Positions 36,203 through 45,162 of a stretch of 64,000 bases of DNA are shown piece after piece. The stretch comes from a virus. The stretch lies in IMG/VR virus record IMGVR_UViG_3300028569_000016, positions 1 to 64,000 of that record; one strand, written 5' to 3'. The position numbers and the translations under genes are program-made. Under the pieces are notes generated by a model. That model did not search any database, was not told the DNA's origin, and was given only the letters and a program-made list of their open reading frames with translations. Within the stretch, counting starts at the first letter, position 1. Every line of letters starts with the position of its first letter.

Positions 36203-37207
36203 ATGGCAAATACTAGATTTGAACCGACATCAGAACTTACAGAACTTTTAGTGCGCAGCGGCTCTGCTGAAAAAGATCAGTCTTTATCAGCAAATAGAGA
36301 GTTTGCTAAAGCACTAGAGCTTCCTCTACGTCAGGCTCTCCTTAATGGAGATATTCTGAATGGTATTTTTGAGCCAATCAAGTTAGCTCAAAGTGCTACT
36401 CCAGAATTTCCATTAGACTTTTTAGCTCCTGGTACTGAGAAAGACTTTGTTGCTTATACAATTCCAAACCACGGTTATATTCCAGAGCGTCATGTCGAGG
36501 GTGATTACGTGATGGTGCCAACATATGATATTGGCGCTAGCATTGATTATCTTCTCAAATATGCTCGTGATGCCCGCTGGGACGTTGTTGGCAGAGCAAT
36601 GGAAGTCCTAGAGGCCCAGTTTGTTAAGAAGATGAACGACGACGGCTGGCACACACTATTGGCTGCTGGCGTTGATCGTAATATTGTTGTTTATGATAGC
36701 GATGCTGCTGCTGGTCAGTTTACAAAGAGATTAGTTTCTCTTATGAAAACTGTAATGCGTAGAAATGGTGGAGGTAACTCTGCTAGTAATAACAGAGGCA
36801 TCCTCACTGATCTCTATGTTTCTCCAGAAGCAATGGAAGATATCAGAAACTGGGGTATTGATCAGGTTGACGAGATTACTCGTCGTGAGATTTATACCGC
36901 TGCTGATGGTACTCTCAACAGAGTTTTCGGTATTAACCTACATGATCTTGATGAACTTGGCGAAGGTCAAGAATATCAAGAGTTCTATGACAATGTTCTT
37001 AGCGGCACATTGCCCGGTGGCGATACTGAAGTCGTTGTTGGTCTTGATCTTCGTAAGAGAGACAGTTTCATTATGCCAGTTCGTCAAGAAGTTCAGATTT
37101 TTGAAGATGATACCCTTCATCGTCAGAAGCGAGCTGGCTTTTACGGCTGGAGTGAGCAAGGCTTTGCTGTTCTAGATAACAGAAGAGTAGTACTCGGCTC
37201 TCTTTGA
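36203..37207 (+). CDS. Major capsid protein, 334 aa
   Basis: Located between decoration protein and a strong terminator. MANTRFEPTSELTELLVRSG opens the N-arm; SAEKDQSLSANREFAKALEL and LRQALLNGDILNGIFEPIKL follow, and AGFYGWSEQGFAVLDNRRVV is the typical C-terminal HK97-fold ending. Size and codon quality fit. It builds the icosahedral shell. Confidence 0.88.
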   Translation: MANTRFEPTSELTELLVRSGSAEKDQSLSANREFAKALELPLRQALLNGDILNGIFEPIKLAQSATPEFPLDFLAPGTEKDFVAYTIPNHGYIPERHVEGDYVMVPTYDIGASIDYLLKYARDARWDVVGRAMEVLEAQFVKKMNDDGWHTLLAAGVDRNIVVYDSDAAAGQFTKRLVSLMKTVMRRNGGGNSASNNRGILTDLYVSPEAMEDIRNWGIDQVDEITRREIYTAADGTLNRVFGINLHDLDELGEGQEYQEFYDNVLSGTLPGGDTEVVVGLDLRKRDSFIMPVRQEVQIFEDDTLHRQKRAGFYGWSEQGFAVLDNRRVVLGSL

Positions 37208-37236
37208 TTTAAAGCTGTGTTGTTGTTCCAAAAGAA

Positions 37237-37265
37237 AAGGCTGGCCTTCTGGCCGGCCTTTTTTT
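37237..37265 (+). terminator. Intrinsic terminator after capsid gene
   Basis: AAGGCTGGCC pairs with GGCCGGCCTT around TTCT, followed by TTTTT. Confidence 0.95.
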
Positions 37266-37267
37266 AT

Positions 37268-37290
37268 GGTGTATATAATATTATTATTCA
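37268..37290 (+). promoter_or_regulatory. Candidate late promoter motif 4
   Basis: GGTGTATATAATATTATTAT directly after the capsid terminator. Confidence 0.55.
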
Positions 37291-37312
37291 TAATTAACTA
37301 CTGGATATAACT

Positions 37313-37714
37313 ATGGCAGCAAGTAAATACGATTTTTCTATAGAACAAGGCACGTCTTTTAGAATTGCTCTCACATATAAAGATGATAAAAAAAATCCAA
37401 TAGATATCACGGGCTATTGCTCAAGACTAATATGGACCACCAACACCGGTCAAATTCAGGTATTTTCTACAGAAAACACTGATCCCAGTTTATATAGATT
37501 TACTATTGGTGGAGTAGATGGTAAGATTACTTTAATGTTACCGGCAACTATAACTAATACATTTAATTTTACTTTAGCAAAATATGATTTGGAATTAAGG
37601 TCTGATACTGATTTATATATTGGAGGAGGCAAAGAAATTTCTAGAATACTTTATGGCACTATTACTATAGTAAAAAGAAACAGTAAGATAATATCTGAAA
37701 TTAACTGTCAATGA
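37313..37714 (+). CDS. Beta-sandwich virion-associated protein, 133 aa
   Basis: Begins MAASKYDFSIEQGTSFRIAL; continues NPIDITGYCSRLIW and KYDLELRSD, ending with ILYGTITIVKR. This layout (F-x-I-E-Q-G-x-T, D-L-T-G-Y, Y-D-L-E-L, G-x-I-x-V) recurs in small proteins next to phage fibre genes. Probably a baseplate or fibre-associated sandwich. Role unproven. Confidence 0.65.
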   Translation: MAASKYDFSIEQGTSFRIALTYKDDKKNPIDITGYCSRLIWTTNTGQIQVFSTENTDPSLYRFTIGGVDGKITLMLPATITNTFNFTLAKYDLELRSDTDLYIGGGKEISRILYGTITIVKRNSKIISEINCQ

Positions 37715-37736
37715 GGTGTATGATACTATATAAATT
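37715..37736 (+). promoter_or_regulatory. Candidate late promoter motif 5
   Basis: GGTGTATGATACTATATAAA immediately after the preceding stop codon. Confidence 0.5.
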
Positions 37737-37773
37737 TATAATTTTGTCCATAATACTTTTAAGAAAATTTTAA

Positions 37774-38052
37774 ATGGCTTTATCCCAACAATCTATAACA
37801 ACAGTAGAAAGCTCAGATAAAAAAAACTATATCTTAGTTATTGATACTTTTTCAGAATCTGATTTGGGAAGTGTTGTTATAGAGCAATATGATACATATA
37901 ATTTGGAAATTATTAATACTAATGGTATTATTCAATATGTTCTACCATACAATTTAACTTTAGAGAGTTTAGCTGGCAACTTACCTGTTTCCAGAATAAG
38001 TGGACTTGATGAATATTTAGATTCTTATATATTCGACTGCGGTACGCCATAA
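37774..38052 (+). CDS. Hypothetical protein, 92 aa
   Basis: Begins MALSQQSITTVESSDKKNYI. Acidic and beta-rich, followed 16 bases later by a fibre gene. Possibly a fibre adaptor. Family unknown. Confidence 0.65.
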   Translation: MALSQQSITTVESSDKKNYILVIDTFSESDLGSVVIEQYDTYNLEIINTNGIIQYVLPYNLTLESLAGNLPVSRISGLDEYLDSYIFDCGTP

Positions 38053-38068
38053 ATAAAGGAGAAAAATT

Positions 38069-40435
38069 ATGCCAGCATTAACTACTATTCAACTTAGAAG
38101 AGGCACCTCTGCTGAGTGGTCAGCTTCTATTAGTCCATTAGCTATGGGTGAAGTTGGATATGATACAATATTAAAGAAATTTAAGATAGGCGATGGAACC
38201 AGTTTATGGGGCAGTTTAGCTTTTGCTAATATATTACCATCAGAACTTGATGAGTTGGTAGACGATAGGGTTGCTTCTTTAATTGTTGCTGGTTCAGGTA
38301 TTACCACATCATATAATGATGCTAGTAATACGTTAACAATTAATTCTTCTCTAGATACTGAAAGCGTTCAGGATATTATTGGCGCTATGGTAACTGCTGG
38401 TAGTGGAATTAGTGTCAACTACAACGATCCTTCTGGTACTTTGACTGTATCTCTTAGTGATCCAACAATACAATCTACAGATATTACAGATTTTAATACC
38501 GCAGTAAGTGGACTATTAGGTGTTAAGAGTCTGGTTCAAGGTACTGGTATAGATATTTCGAATGTTGCAGGAAATCATACAATTAGTGTTACTGGTATAA
38601 CAACATCTTTAATTACTAACTTTGCTAGTGGCGTTAATACTCTTATTGATAATGCTGTTAGTACAAGTATTGTTGGTGGTAGTGGTGTTGACATTATATA
38701 TAGCAGTGGAACTAATACTCTTACTATTAGTAGTGCCTTAACAGCAGGAAGTGGTATCTCTCTTACTCAAAATAGTGGTAACTATACTATTACCTTAACT
38801 GATCCTACTATCCAACTAGCAGATATTACTGATTTACCATCAGACGCTAGAACTTTTTTAACTACCTCAAGTAGTAGTAATTTAAGAGCCTTAGTAACAG
38901 ATGAAACAGGATCCGGGAATCTAGTATTTTCTGATAGTCCAACATTAGTTAGTCCAACCTTAGGCGCAGCCAGTGCTACTACTGTAAATAAGCTTACTAT
39001 TACTGCTCCAGCAACTGGATCGACATTAACTGTTGCTGATGGAAAAACTCTTACTGCTAATAATACTTTAACATTTACTGGTACAGATTCTAGTTCTGTT
39101 GCTTTCGGAGCAGGCGGAACGGTAGTTTATACTAGTAATAAACTAAGTTCACTATCGTCTACAACTTCGTCTGAACTAGCCGGGGTTATTAGCGATGAAA
39201 CGGGAACAGGAGCATTAGTATTTGCAAATAATCCAACAATGAGTGGGGTTATTGTTAATGGTGATCTTACTGTTAGTGGAAGTGGTCTAGTTGCTAGTAA
39301 CATTAATGACTTTAATACCTCCGTAAGAACTAATCGTTTAGATCAAATGGCTGTTCCTACAAGTGACGTATCCTTTAATAGCTTTAAGATTACTAGCTTG
39401 GCAGACCCAGTTAGTGCTCAAGATGCTGCTACAAAGGCCTATGTTGATGCTGCGCGAATGGGTCTTGATGTTAAACAAAGTGTTCGGGCTGCCACCACAG
39501 CTAGCATAACTCTATCTGGGACACAAACTATCGACGGGGTTGCTGTTGCAGCTGGTGACAGGGTATTAGTGAAAAACCAAAGCACAGCTAGCCAAAACGG
39601 TATCTATACAGTAGCTGTTGGATCTTGGAGCAGAGCATCTGATGCTGATTCTGATTCTGAAGTTACTGCTGGGCTATTTACTTTCGTGTCTGAAGGTGCT
39701 GCTAATGCTGATAGTGGATGGGTATTGACTACGAATGATACTATCACTCTTGGAACAACGGGTCTAGCCTTTGCTCAATTCTCTGGTGCCGGTCAAATAA
39801 CTGCTGGTGCTGGTCTAACAAAGAATGGTAATACTATAGATGCTGTTGGTACAGCTGGTCGTATAGTTGTTAATGCTGATAGTATCGATCTTGATACTGT
39901 GAGTCAAACAGACGGTAGTGGTTCAGCTGGTACCAGTTTTATACAGAGTGTTACAAGAGACTCTTATGGGCGAGTAACAGGAGTAACATCAGCTTCGGTA
40001 CAAGATGCCACGACTTCAGCTAAAGGTATAGCTAGTTTTGATAGTGGAGATTTTAGTGTTTCTTCTGGCGCCGTTAGTATCAAAGCTAGTGGCGTTGATA
40101 ATTCTCAATTAGTTAATAGTTCTTTTACAATTGGTTCAACATTAGTTAGTCTTGGCGGAATCGCCACTTCTGTATCAGGATTAACTAGTGTCTCTAGCAC
40201 ATCATTTGTTGGTGATTTAAGTGGTACAGCTACCAATGCCTTGAATATTGAGGTGGATGTAGCAACTAGTGGAACTAATAATCTGGTTTTTGTAAATGGT
40301 ACTGACGGGAATTTAAAGCCAGTCGTTAATGATAAATTAAGAATTAATTTGAATGCTAATGAACTATTAGGCTCTTCAAATACTACCCCAACAATGACTC
40401 TCAAATACTTTATTATAGATGGTGGAATGCCATAA
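38069..40435 (+). CDS. Tail fibre protein, 788 aa
   Basis: The N-terminus (TTIQLRRGTSAEWSASISPL, then MGEVGYDT ... FKIGDGTSLWGSL) is the tropism-determinant/hyaluronidase-type fibre head domain. The shaft has many repeats of GSGI-x-(I/V) and TITDFNT. ATKAYVDAARMGLDVKQSVR at about residue 460 starts a domain widespread in phage fibres. Probably a trimer that touches the host surface. GGAG precedes the start. Confidence 0.85.
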   Translation: MPALTTIQLRRGTSAEWSASISPLAMGEVGYDTILKKFKIGDGTSLWGSLAFANILPSELDELVDDRVASLIVAGSGITTSYNDASNTLTINSSLDTESVQDIIGAMVTAGSGISVNYNDPSGTLTVSLSDPTIQSTDITDFNTAVSGLLGVKSLVQGTGIDISNVAGNHTISVTGITTSLITNFASGVNTLIDNAVSTSIVGGSGVDIIYSSGTNTLTISSALTAGSGISLTQNSGNYTITLTDPTIQLADITDLPSDARTFLTTSSSSNLRALVTDETGSGNLVFSDSPTLVSPTLGAASATTVNKLTITAPATGSTLTVADGKTLTANNTLTFTGTDSSSVAFGAGGTVVYTSNKLSSLSSTTSSELAGVISDETGTGALVFANNPTMSGVIVNGDLTVSGSGLVASNINDFNTSVRTNRLDQMAVPTSDVSFNSFKITSLADPVSAQDAATKAYVDAARMGLDVKQSVRAATTASITLSGTQTIDGVAVAAGDRVLVKNQSTASQNGIYTVAVGSWSRASDADSDSEVTAGLFTFVSEGAANADSGWVLTTNDTITLGTTGLAFAQFSGAGQITAGAGLTKNGNTIDAVGTAGRIVVNADSIDLDTVSQTDGSGSAGTSFIQSVTRDSYGRVTGVTSASVQDATTSAKGIASFDSGDFSVSSGAVSIKASGVDNSQLVNSSFTIGSTLVSLGGIATSVSGLTSVSSTSFVGDLSGTATNALNIEVDVATSGTNNLVFVNGTDGNLKPVVNDKLRINLNANELLGSSNTTPTMTLKYFIIDGGMP

Positions 40436-40515
40436 TTTATCTTCAAAGTTTTATACTTTAAACTATTGTTTTTACATAATCATAACTAAATTCCTTTTTT
40501 TGAAATAGATATAAC

Positions 40516-40908
40516 ATGAAAAATGGTAAAGTATTTATTAAAAATGGTCAAGCTTTAATACCACCAGTTCGTTTAGAGAATGGTGTTTGGGTAGCTTATG
40601 TTGATGGAGTTACGGCTACCACAACAACCACGGCCGCTCCGACCACCACCACAACAACAGCTGCGCCCACAACAACCACCACCACAACGGCCGCTCCTAC
40701 GACGACTACGACAACAACCACAACAGCTGCTCCTACAACAACCACTACAACAATACCGCCTAACACATATAATGTAACCAATAATGGTTTTGGAAACTAT
40801 TTAATAAATGGTAGTTCAAACCCAACACTAACCTTAACAGCGGGTCAAACATATACATTTAATATAAACGCTGCCGGCGGGTGTATTAACAGTTATCATA
40901 CCGTATAG
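40516..40908 (+). CDS. Poly-threonine linker adhesin, 130 aa, probably truncated
   Basis: Residues 1-34 are a small head. Residues about 35-85 are T(n)AAPT(n) low-complexity repeats. The end reads TYNVTNNGFGNYLINGSSNP then TLTLTAGQTYTFNINAAGG, which is the start of a cupredoxin-like domain common in marine phage proteins (normally continuing GHPFWIKT). Here it stops after CINSYHTV, so the domain seems cut off. Confidence 0.7.
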   Translation: MKNGKVFIKNGQALIPPVRLENGVWVAYVDGVTATTTTTAAPTTTTTTAAPTTTTTTTAAPTTTTTTTTTAAPTTTTTTIPPNTYNVTNNGFGNYLINGSSNPTLTLTAGQTYTFNINAAGGCINSYHTV

Positions 40909-40937
40909 TATTCATAAAAATAGGACTACTTTCCAAG

Positions 40938-42905
40938 ATGGCCGTAAATGATCTTATTACATTTCGCAAAGGACCAGCATCTCAATGGATATCGGTCAAT
41001 CCCGTATTAGCTAGTGGTGAGCCAGGATATGATTTAACAAATAGTATTCTTAAGATAGGGGATGGAGTTTCAAATTGGGTAGCTCTTAGTGGAATTGGGT
41101 CAACAAGCGTTGGCGGGTCATCATCTTCCTCTGTTGGAGTTAGAGGAACAATAAGCACAACGGGCACATTGAGCAGCTTCTCTGTATCAGGAGGTTACTC
41201 CCCTGGGTATTTAGATTTGTTTCAGAATGGCGTGAAACTATTAAATAACAGCGATTTTATAGCAACTAACGGTACTTCAGTCACACTAACTAATAGTGTA
41301 CCATCTGGAACAGTATTAGAGTATATTAGTTTGGGAACCTCAGTATCCTCCTCTGATTATACTAAATTAGATAGTATTAGTTCATCTTTTAATGGATCGT
41401 CTACGTCATTCGGATTAGCAGTTAGTGGAACACCATATTATCCTGTTAGTGCTAATACTTTGGGGATTTATGTGGGCGGCGTTGCTCAAGAACCCATTTC
41501 TTCATATAGTGTTAGCGGATCTAATATAATTTTTACTGAAGCTCCAGCTAGTGGTTTAACTTTCTGGGGAGTTGGCTATGGAACAACAGCTGTGGCCACT
41601 TTGAATGGTATAGCTCCAGGCTCAGTATCGTCTCCAGCCATTAGTTCATCAAATGATCTGAGTACAGGGTTTTATTTTCCATCTAGTGGATCATTAGCAA
41701 TAGCTAGTTCTGGAGTTGATAGATTTAAGATTGATAATAAAGGAGATATTTTTGTTGGTGGAGAAAATATTAATAGTTTAAGATATTTAGACATTAATAA
41801 TATTAACTCTGGTTCAAATGCTGGAAGTATTTTAAGACTTATTACTGCTAATGTTTCTGGTGTGAGTAATGTCTCAGCAGATATTATTAAACGTAAAAAT
41901 GGTCAATTTTCTATCAACAACAGCGAAACAGACTCTGCTGCTTTTACAAGTTTTGATGTTGGTAATTCAGAACACTTACGAATAACGTCTTCAGGAAATG
42001 TTGGAATTGGCACCACGACACCAACAACTAAGCTTCATGTTGTGGGTGGTATTAGTGCTACTAGTGGTAATTTTACTAATACTTTACAAGTTAATAATGT
42101 TAATGTTAGCGTTAGTGGTCATACCCATACATCTTCTGATATAACTAATTTTAATACTAGTGTTAGTGGTTTATTACCAATTACTAATATAATTGCTGGA
42201 AGTGGAATTAATGTTGCTATTAGTGGAACAACAGCTATTATAACTGGTGATGATATTAGGTGGAATTTTTTATTACCGTCCGCGCCTACGGCCTTGACCG
42301 CAACTGTCGGAAACGCGCAAGTATCGCTGACGTGGACGGCACCGACCGGCGTGATTGCTCAGGCGCCGATCACGGACTACGTTGTTCAGTTCAGCAGTAA
42401 CTCTGGATCGTCATGGACTACGTTCAGCGACGGAACATCCACGGCGACGAGTGCCACCGTGACGGGGCTGACAAACGGCACGGCGCATGTGTTCCGAGTC
42501 GCGGGCATCAACGGGATCGGCACTGGGGCGTATAGCACGGCGAGTGCTGCGGTGACGCCGAGTGTGCCTCCGCCTGTCACATTAAACTCTGGCTCTGGTT
42601 CCGGCACTGCCGCAAGTAAGTGGAACCAATCCACCAGCCCGTGGCCCAATTGCGATTTTCAAGGACGTTTCATCACAGCTAATGCTACAGTGACTGTGCT
42701 AGTTGACAGCTACACCCAGGGCGACTCATGTGGCTGCGACGGGGAAAACTACTATACAATACAGCACAGAAACGCAAGTAATGCTGTTCTTGTTAACGAT
42801 TACAATCAGACTTTCAGCAACAGGTCGTTTACATTAGCCGCAGGTGACTACTTATATATTGACATAACATGTAATTTGCGCGGCTACAGAGCGTGGGTGC
42901 CATGA
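40938..42905 (+). CDS. Tail fibre with C-terminal FN3 and adhesin module, 655 aa
   Basis: Residues 1-55 repeat the fibre head domain (LITFRKGPASQWISVNPVLA ... LKIGDGVSNW). The middle is an AT-rich shaft ending GNVGIGTTTPTTKLHVVGGI. At residue about 436 the DNA turns GC-rich and encodes an FN3 domain (PSAPTALTATVGNAQVSLTW), then a cysteine-containing tip (GDSCGCDGENYYTIQHRN). The GC-rich part is repeated at 43,483. Likely receptor-binding tip acquired by recombination. Confidence 0.85.
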   Translation: MAVNDLITFRKGPASQWISVNPVLASGEPGYDLTNSILKIGDGVSNWVALSGIGSTSVGGSSSSSVGVRGTISTTGTLSSFSVSGGYSPGYLDLFQNGVKLLNNSDFIATNGTSVTLTNSVPSGTVLEYISLGTSVSSSDYTKLDSISSSFNGSSTSFGLAVSGTPYYPVSANTLGIYVGGVAQEPISSYSVSGSNIIFTEAPASGLTFWGVGYGTTAVATLNGIAPGSVSSPAISSSNDLSTGFYFPSSGSLAIASSGVDRFKIDNKGDIFVGGENINSLRYLDINNINSGSNAGSILRLITANVSGVSNVSADIIKRKNGQFSINNSETDSAAFTSFDVGNSEHLRITSSGNVGIGTTTPTTKLHVVGGISATSGNFTNTLQVNNVNVSVSGHTHTSSDITNFNTSVSGLLPITNIIAGSGINVAISGTTAIITGDDIRWNFLLPSAPTALTATVGNAQVSLTWTAPTGVIAQAPITDYVVQFSSNSGSSWTTFSDGTSTATSATVTGLTNGTAHVFRVAGINGIGTGAYSTASAAVTPSVPPPVTLNSGSGSGTAASKWNQSTSPWPNCDFQGRFITANATVTVLVDSYTQGDSCGCDGENYYTIQHRNASNAVLVNDYNQTFSNRSFTLAAGDYLYIDITCNLRGYRAWVP

Positions 42906-43294
42906 TTGAACTTCCAGCAAGGCCAAACGAGATTCCGCACGTAGGCGAGAAGCAGCCATCCATCGCGCCGCCAGAGACTGACACTCCTAAAGCGACGAGC
43001 TACGTCTGTAGGGTCTTTTTAGAAGCCGATAGATTCGGCAGCTTGACAACAAACTCTATTTGGTATCCGCCCGGTGGATTTATGGACTGGCACACCAACA
43101 GCGACAACCCCGGCAAGAGGTTGTATGTGTCATGGAGCGAAACCGGCGACAGCGGTATGAGGTGGTACAGAGACGGAGAGGTTGTTGACGACCCCGACCA
43201 GCCGGGATGGAACGTCAGGATTTTCGAAACGCCTCAGTGGCACATGGTATATGCGAACTGCTGGCGGTTTAGTGTTGGGTGGAAAGTAGATTAG
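42893..43294 (+). CDS. 2OG-Fe(II)-oxygenase-like protein, copy 1, 133 aa
   Basis: IWYPPGGFMDWHTNSDNPGK, then RLYVSWSE, and near the end WHMVYANCWRFSVGWKVD. The H-x-N/D in WHTN and the distal WH, followed by R-x-S-x-G, match cyanophage 2-oxoglutarate/iron oxygenase-like proteins encoded beside fibres. The HxD aspartate is replaced by Asn here, so activity is uncertain. It overlaps the fibre end by 13 bases. It may hydroxylate or help fold the fibre. Confidence 0.7.
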   Translation: MGAMIELPARPNEIPHVGEKQPSIAPPETDTPKATSYVCRVFLEADRFGSLTTNSIWYPPGGFMDWHTNSDNPGKRLYVSWSETGDSGMRWYRDGEVVDDPDQPGWNVRIFETPQWHMVYANCWRFSVGWKVD

Positions 43295-43297
43295 ATA

Positions 43298-43320
43298 GGT
43301 GTATTATTAGGTATTAGAAA
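43298..43320 (+). promoter_or_regulatory. Candidate late promoter motif 6
   Basis: GGTGTATTATTAGGTATTAG, inside the duplicated cassette; an identical copy lies at 44537. Confidence 0.5.
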
Positions 43321-43329
43321 GTCATTATT

Positions 43330-43380
43330 ATGTCATTATCATATAACAATTCAATCTTAGCTCAAAAAGACACCGAGTGA
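43330..43380 (+). pseudogene. Truncated 5' end of the 44569 fibre gene
   Basis: Reads MSLSYNNSILAQKDTE-stop. The first 12 residues equal those of the protein starting at 44569, after which the reading diverges. It is the remnant left at the edge of the duplication. Confidence 0.75.
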
Positions 43381-43448
43381 AGATATACTATCAGCGTAAT
43401 AATAGTTCCAACATAGCCATTTCTGATTATAGTACTTAAGGAATAATT

Positions 43449-44144
43449 ATGCCTCTTTCAAGAATACAAACAACTTTATTGTCTGGTGATGATATTAGGT
43501 GGAATTTTTTATTACCGTCCGCGCCTACGGCCTTGACCGCAACTGTCGGAAACGCGCAAGTATCGCTGACGTGGACGGCCCCGACCGGCGTGATTGCTCA
43601 GGCGCCGATCACGGACTACGTTGTTCAGTTCAGCAGTAACTCTGGATCGTCATGGACTACGTTCAGCGACGGAACATCCACGGCGACGAGTGCCACCGTG
43701 ACGGGGCTGACAAACGGCACGGCGCATGTGTTCCGAGTCGCGGGCATCAACGGGATCGGCACTGGGGCGTATAGCACGGCGAGTGCTGCGGTGACGCCGA
43801 GTGTGCCTCCGCCTGTCACATTAAACTCTGGCTCTGGTTCCGGCACTGCCGCAAGTAAGTGGAACCAATCCACCAGCCCGTGGCCCAATTGCGATTTTCA
43901 AGGACGTTTCATCACAGCTAATGCTACAGTGACTGTGCTAGTTGACAGCTACACCCAGGGCGACTCATGTGGCTGCGACGGGGAAAACTACTATACAATA
44001 CAGCACAGAAACGCAAGTAATGCTGTTCTTGTTAACGATTACAATCAGACTTTCAGCAACAGGTCGTTTACATTAGCCGCAGGTGACTACTTATATATTG
44101 ACATAACATGTAATTTGCGCGGCTACAGAGCGTGGGTGCCATGA
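43449..44144 (+). CDS. Short FN3 adhesin, 231 aa
   Basis: New N-terminus MPLSRIQTTLLSGDD (a typical fibre start) joined to the same FN3 and cysteine-containing tip as the 655-aa fibre. AAGGAATAATT precedes the ATG. It has no shaft, so it could be a free or alternative receptor-binding tip. GC-rich except at the 5' end. Confidence 0.82.
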   Translation: MPLSRIQTTLLSGDDIRWNFLLPSAPTALTATVGNAQVSLTWTAPTGVIAQAPITDYVVQFSSNSGSSWTTFSDGTSTATSATVTGLTNGTAHVFRVAGINGIGTGAYSTASAAVTPSVPPPVTLNSGSGSGTAASKWNQSTSPWPNCDFQGRFITANATVTVLVDSYTQGDSCGCDGENYYTIQHRNASNAVLVNDYNQTFSNRSFTLAAGDYLYIDITCNLRGYRAWVP

Positions 44145-44573
44145 TTGAACTTCCAGCAAGGCCAAACGAGATTCCGCACGTAGGCGAGAAGCAGCCATCC
44201 ATCGCGCCGCCAGAGACTGACACTCCTAAAGCGACGAGCTACGTCTGTAGGGTCTTTTTAGAAGCCGATAGATTCGGCAGCTTGACAACAAACTCTATTT
44301 GGTATCCGCCCGGTGGATTTATGGACTGGCACACCAACAGCGACAACCCCGGCAAGAGGTTGTATGTGTCATGGAGCGAAACCGGCGACAGCGGTATGAG
44401 GTGGTACAGAGACGGAGAGGTTGTTGACGACCCCGACCAGCCGGGATGGAACGTCAGGATTTTCGAAACGCCTCAGTGGCACATGGTATATGCGAACTGC
44501 TGGCGGTTTAGTGTTGGGTGGAAAGTAGATTAGATAGGTGTATTATTAGGTATTAGAAAGTCATTATTATGTC
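43483..44573 (+). repeat. 1.09-kb GC-rich direct repeat, copy 2
   Basis: Second copy of the fibre-tip/oxygenase cassette; see 42244-43334. At its left end it is fused to a different start; at its right end it continues into an intact copy of the next gene. Confidence 0.95.
44132..44533 (+). CDS. 2OG-Fe(II)-oxygenase-like protein, copy 2, 133 aa
   Basis: Identical in sequence to the protein at 42893-43294, with the same 13-base overlap with the adhesin upstream. Two identical genes imply a recent duplication or gene conversion. Confidence 0.7.
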   Translation: MGAMIELPARPNEIPHVGEKQPSIAPPETDTPKATSYVCRVFLEADRFGSLTTNSIWYPPGGFMDWHTNSDNPGKRLYVSWSETGDSGMRWYRDGEVVDDPDQPGWNVRIFETPQWHMVYANCWRFSVGWKVD

Positions 44574-44769
44574 ACTATCATATAACAACTCAATACTAGC
44601 TCAAACTATTAGTGTTAGTGGATCTAATACTAATGTTAGTGGAGTTTTAACTGCTACTAGTGGAAATTTTACTAATAATTTGTCTATTGGAACCAATTCT
44701 TTGACAACAACTAACACACTTAATATAATAAATAGTTCAAATCTTTATTTATGGTCTAATTTCAGATAG
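44569..44769 (+). CDS. Small fibre-like protein, 66 aa
   Basis: Begins MSLSYNNSILAQTISVSGSN; contains GVLTATSGNFTNNLSIGTNS, the same shaft style as the 655-aa fibre. Probably a short fibre segment or fibre remnant. Confidence 0.6.
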   Translation: MSLSYNNSILAQTISVSGSNTNVSGVLTATSGNFTNNLSIGTNSLTTTNTLNIINSSNLYLWSNFR

Positions 44770-44778
44770 GAGATTATC

Positions 44779-45162
44779 ATGGCAGCTAGTCCAGTTTTCG
44801 CAGTTACTCCAAGAATAGGAAACGTATCAATAGCTACTGCTGAAGCTAGTTATACAGCACCAACAAATTTTGGAACTTTAATAACAGGAGCAGCAACAGG
44901 AACACGAATAGCAGAAATAGTAGTAAAGATGGCCGCAACTAGTGCTGCTGCTATTGTTAGAATATTTTTATATGATGGTACCACATACTGGCATTTTGAC
45001 GAAATAACAGTTACCGCAGCCACAGGATCAGCAACTGTTCAACAAAACAGAGTATCTACTACGTATAATAATCTAATACTACCAAGTGCGTCATGGTCAG
45101 TAAGAGTAACAACATCAGTATCTCAGGTTACTCATGTTACAGCCTTAGGAGCAGATCTATAA
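44779..45162 (+). CDS. Virion-associated protein, 127 aa
   Basis: Begins MAASPVFAVTPRIGNVSIAT. All-beta, with RIFLYDGTTYWHFDEITVTA. Proteins of this type lie among fibre genes in marine phages and are probably fibre or decoration components. GGAG lies upstream. The stop overlaps the next start. Confidence 0.65.
   Translation: MAASPVFAVTPRIGNVSIATAEASYTAPTNFGTLITGAATGTRIAEIVVKMAATSAAAIVRIFLYDGTTYWHFDEITVTAATGSATVQQNRVSTTYNNLILPSASWSVRVTTSVSQVTHVTALGADL

Larger units (their letters stand above)
42244..43334 (+). repeat. 1.09-kb GC-rich direct repeat, copy 1
   Basis: Near-identical to 43483-44573 at a constant offset of 1,239 bases. I see one substitution (A at about 42,340, C in copy 2). It covers the FN3 plus tip segment, the oxygenase-like gene, late motif 6 and the first codons of the next gene. 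Weaker similarity continues about 30 bases further. Confidence 0.95.

Noticed and set aside
40596-40781. Leftward 61-codon frame of Val/Gly repeats opposite the poly-Thr gene
   Set aside because: It is the reverse reading of ACA/ACC threonine repeats, with no ribosome-binding site or promoter.
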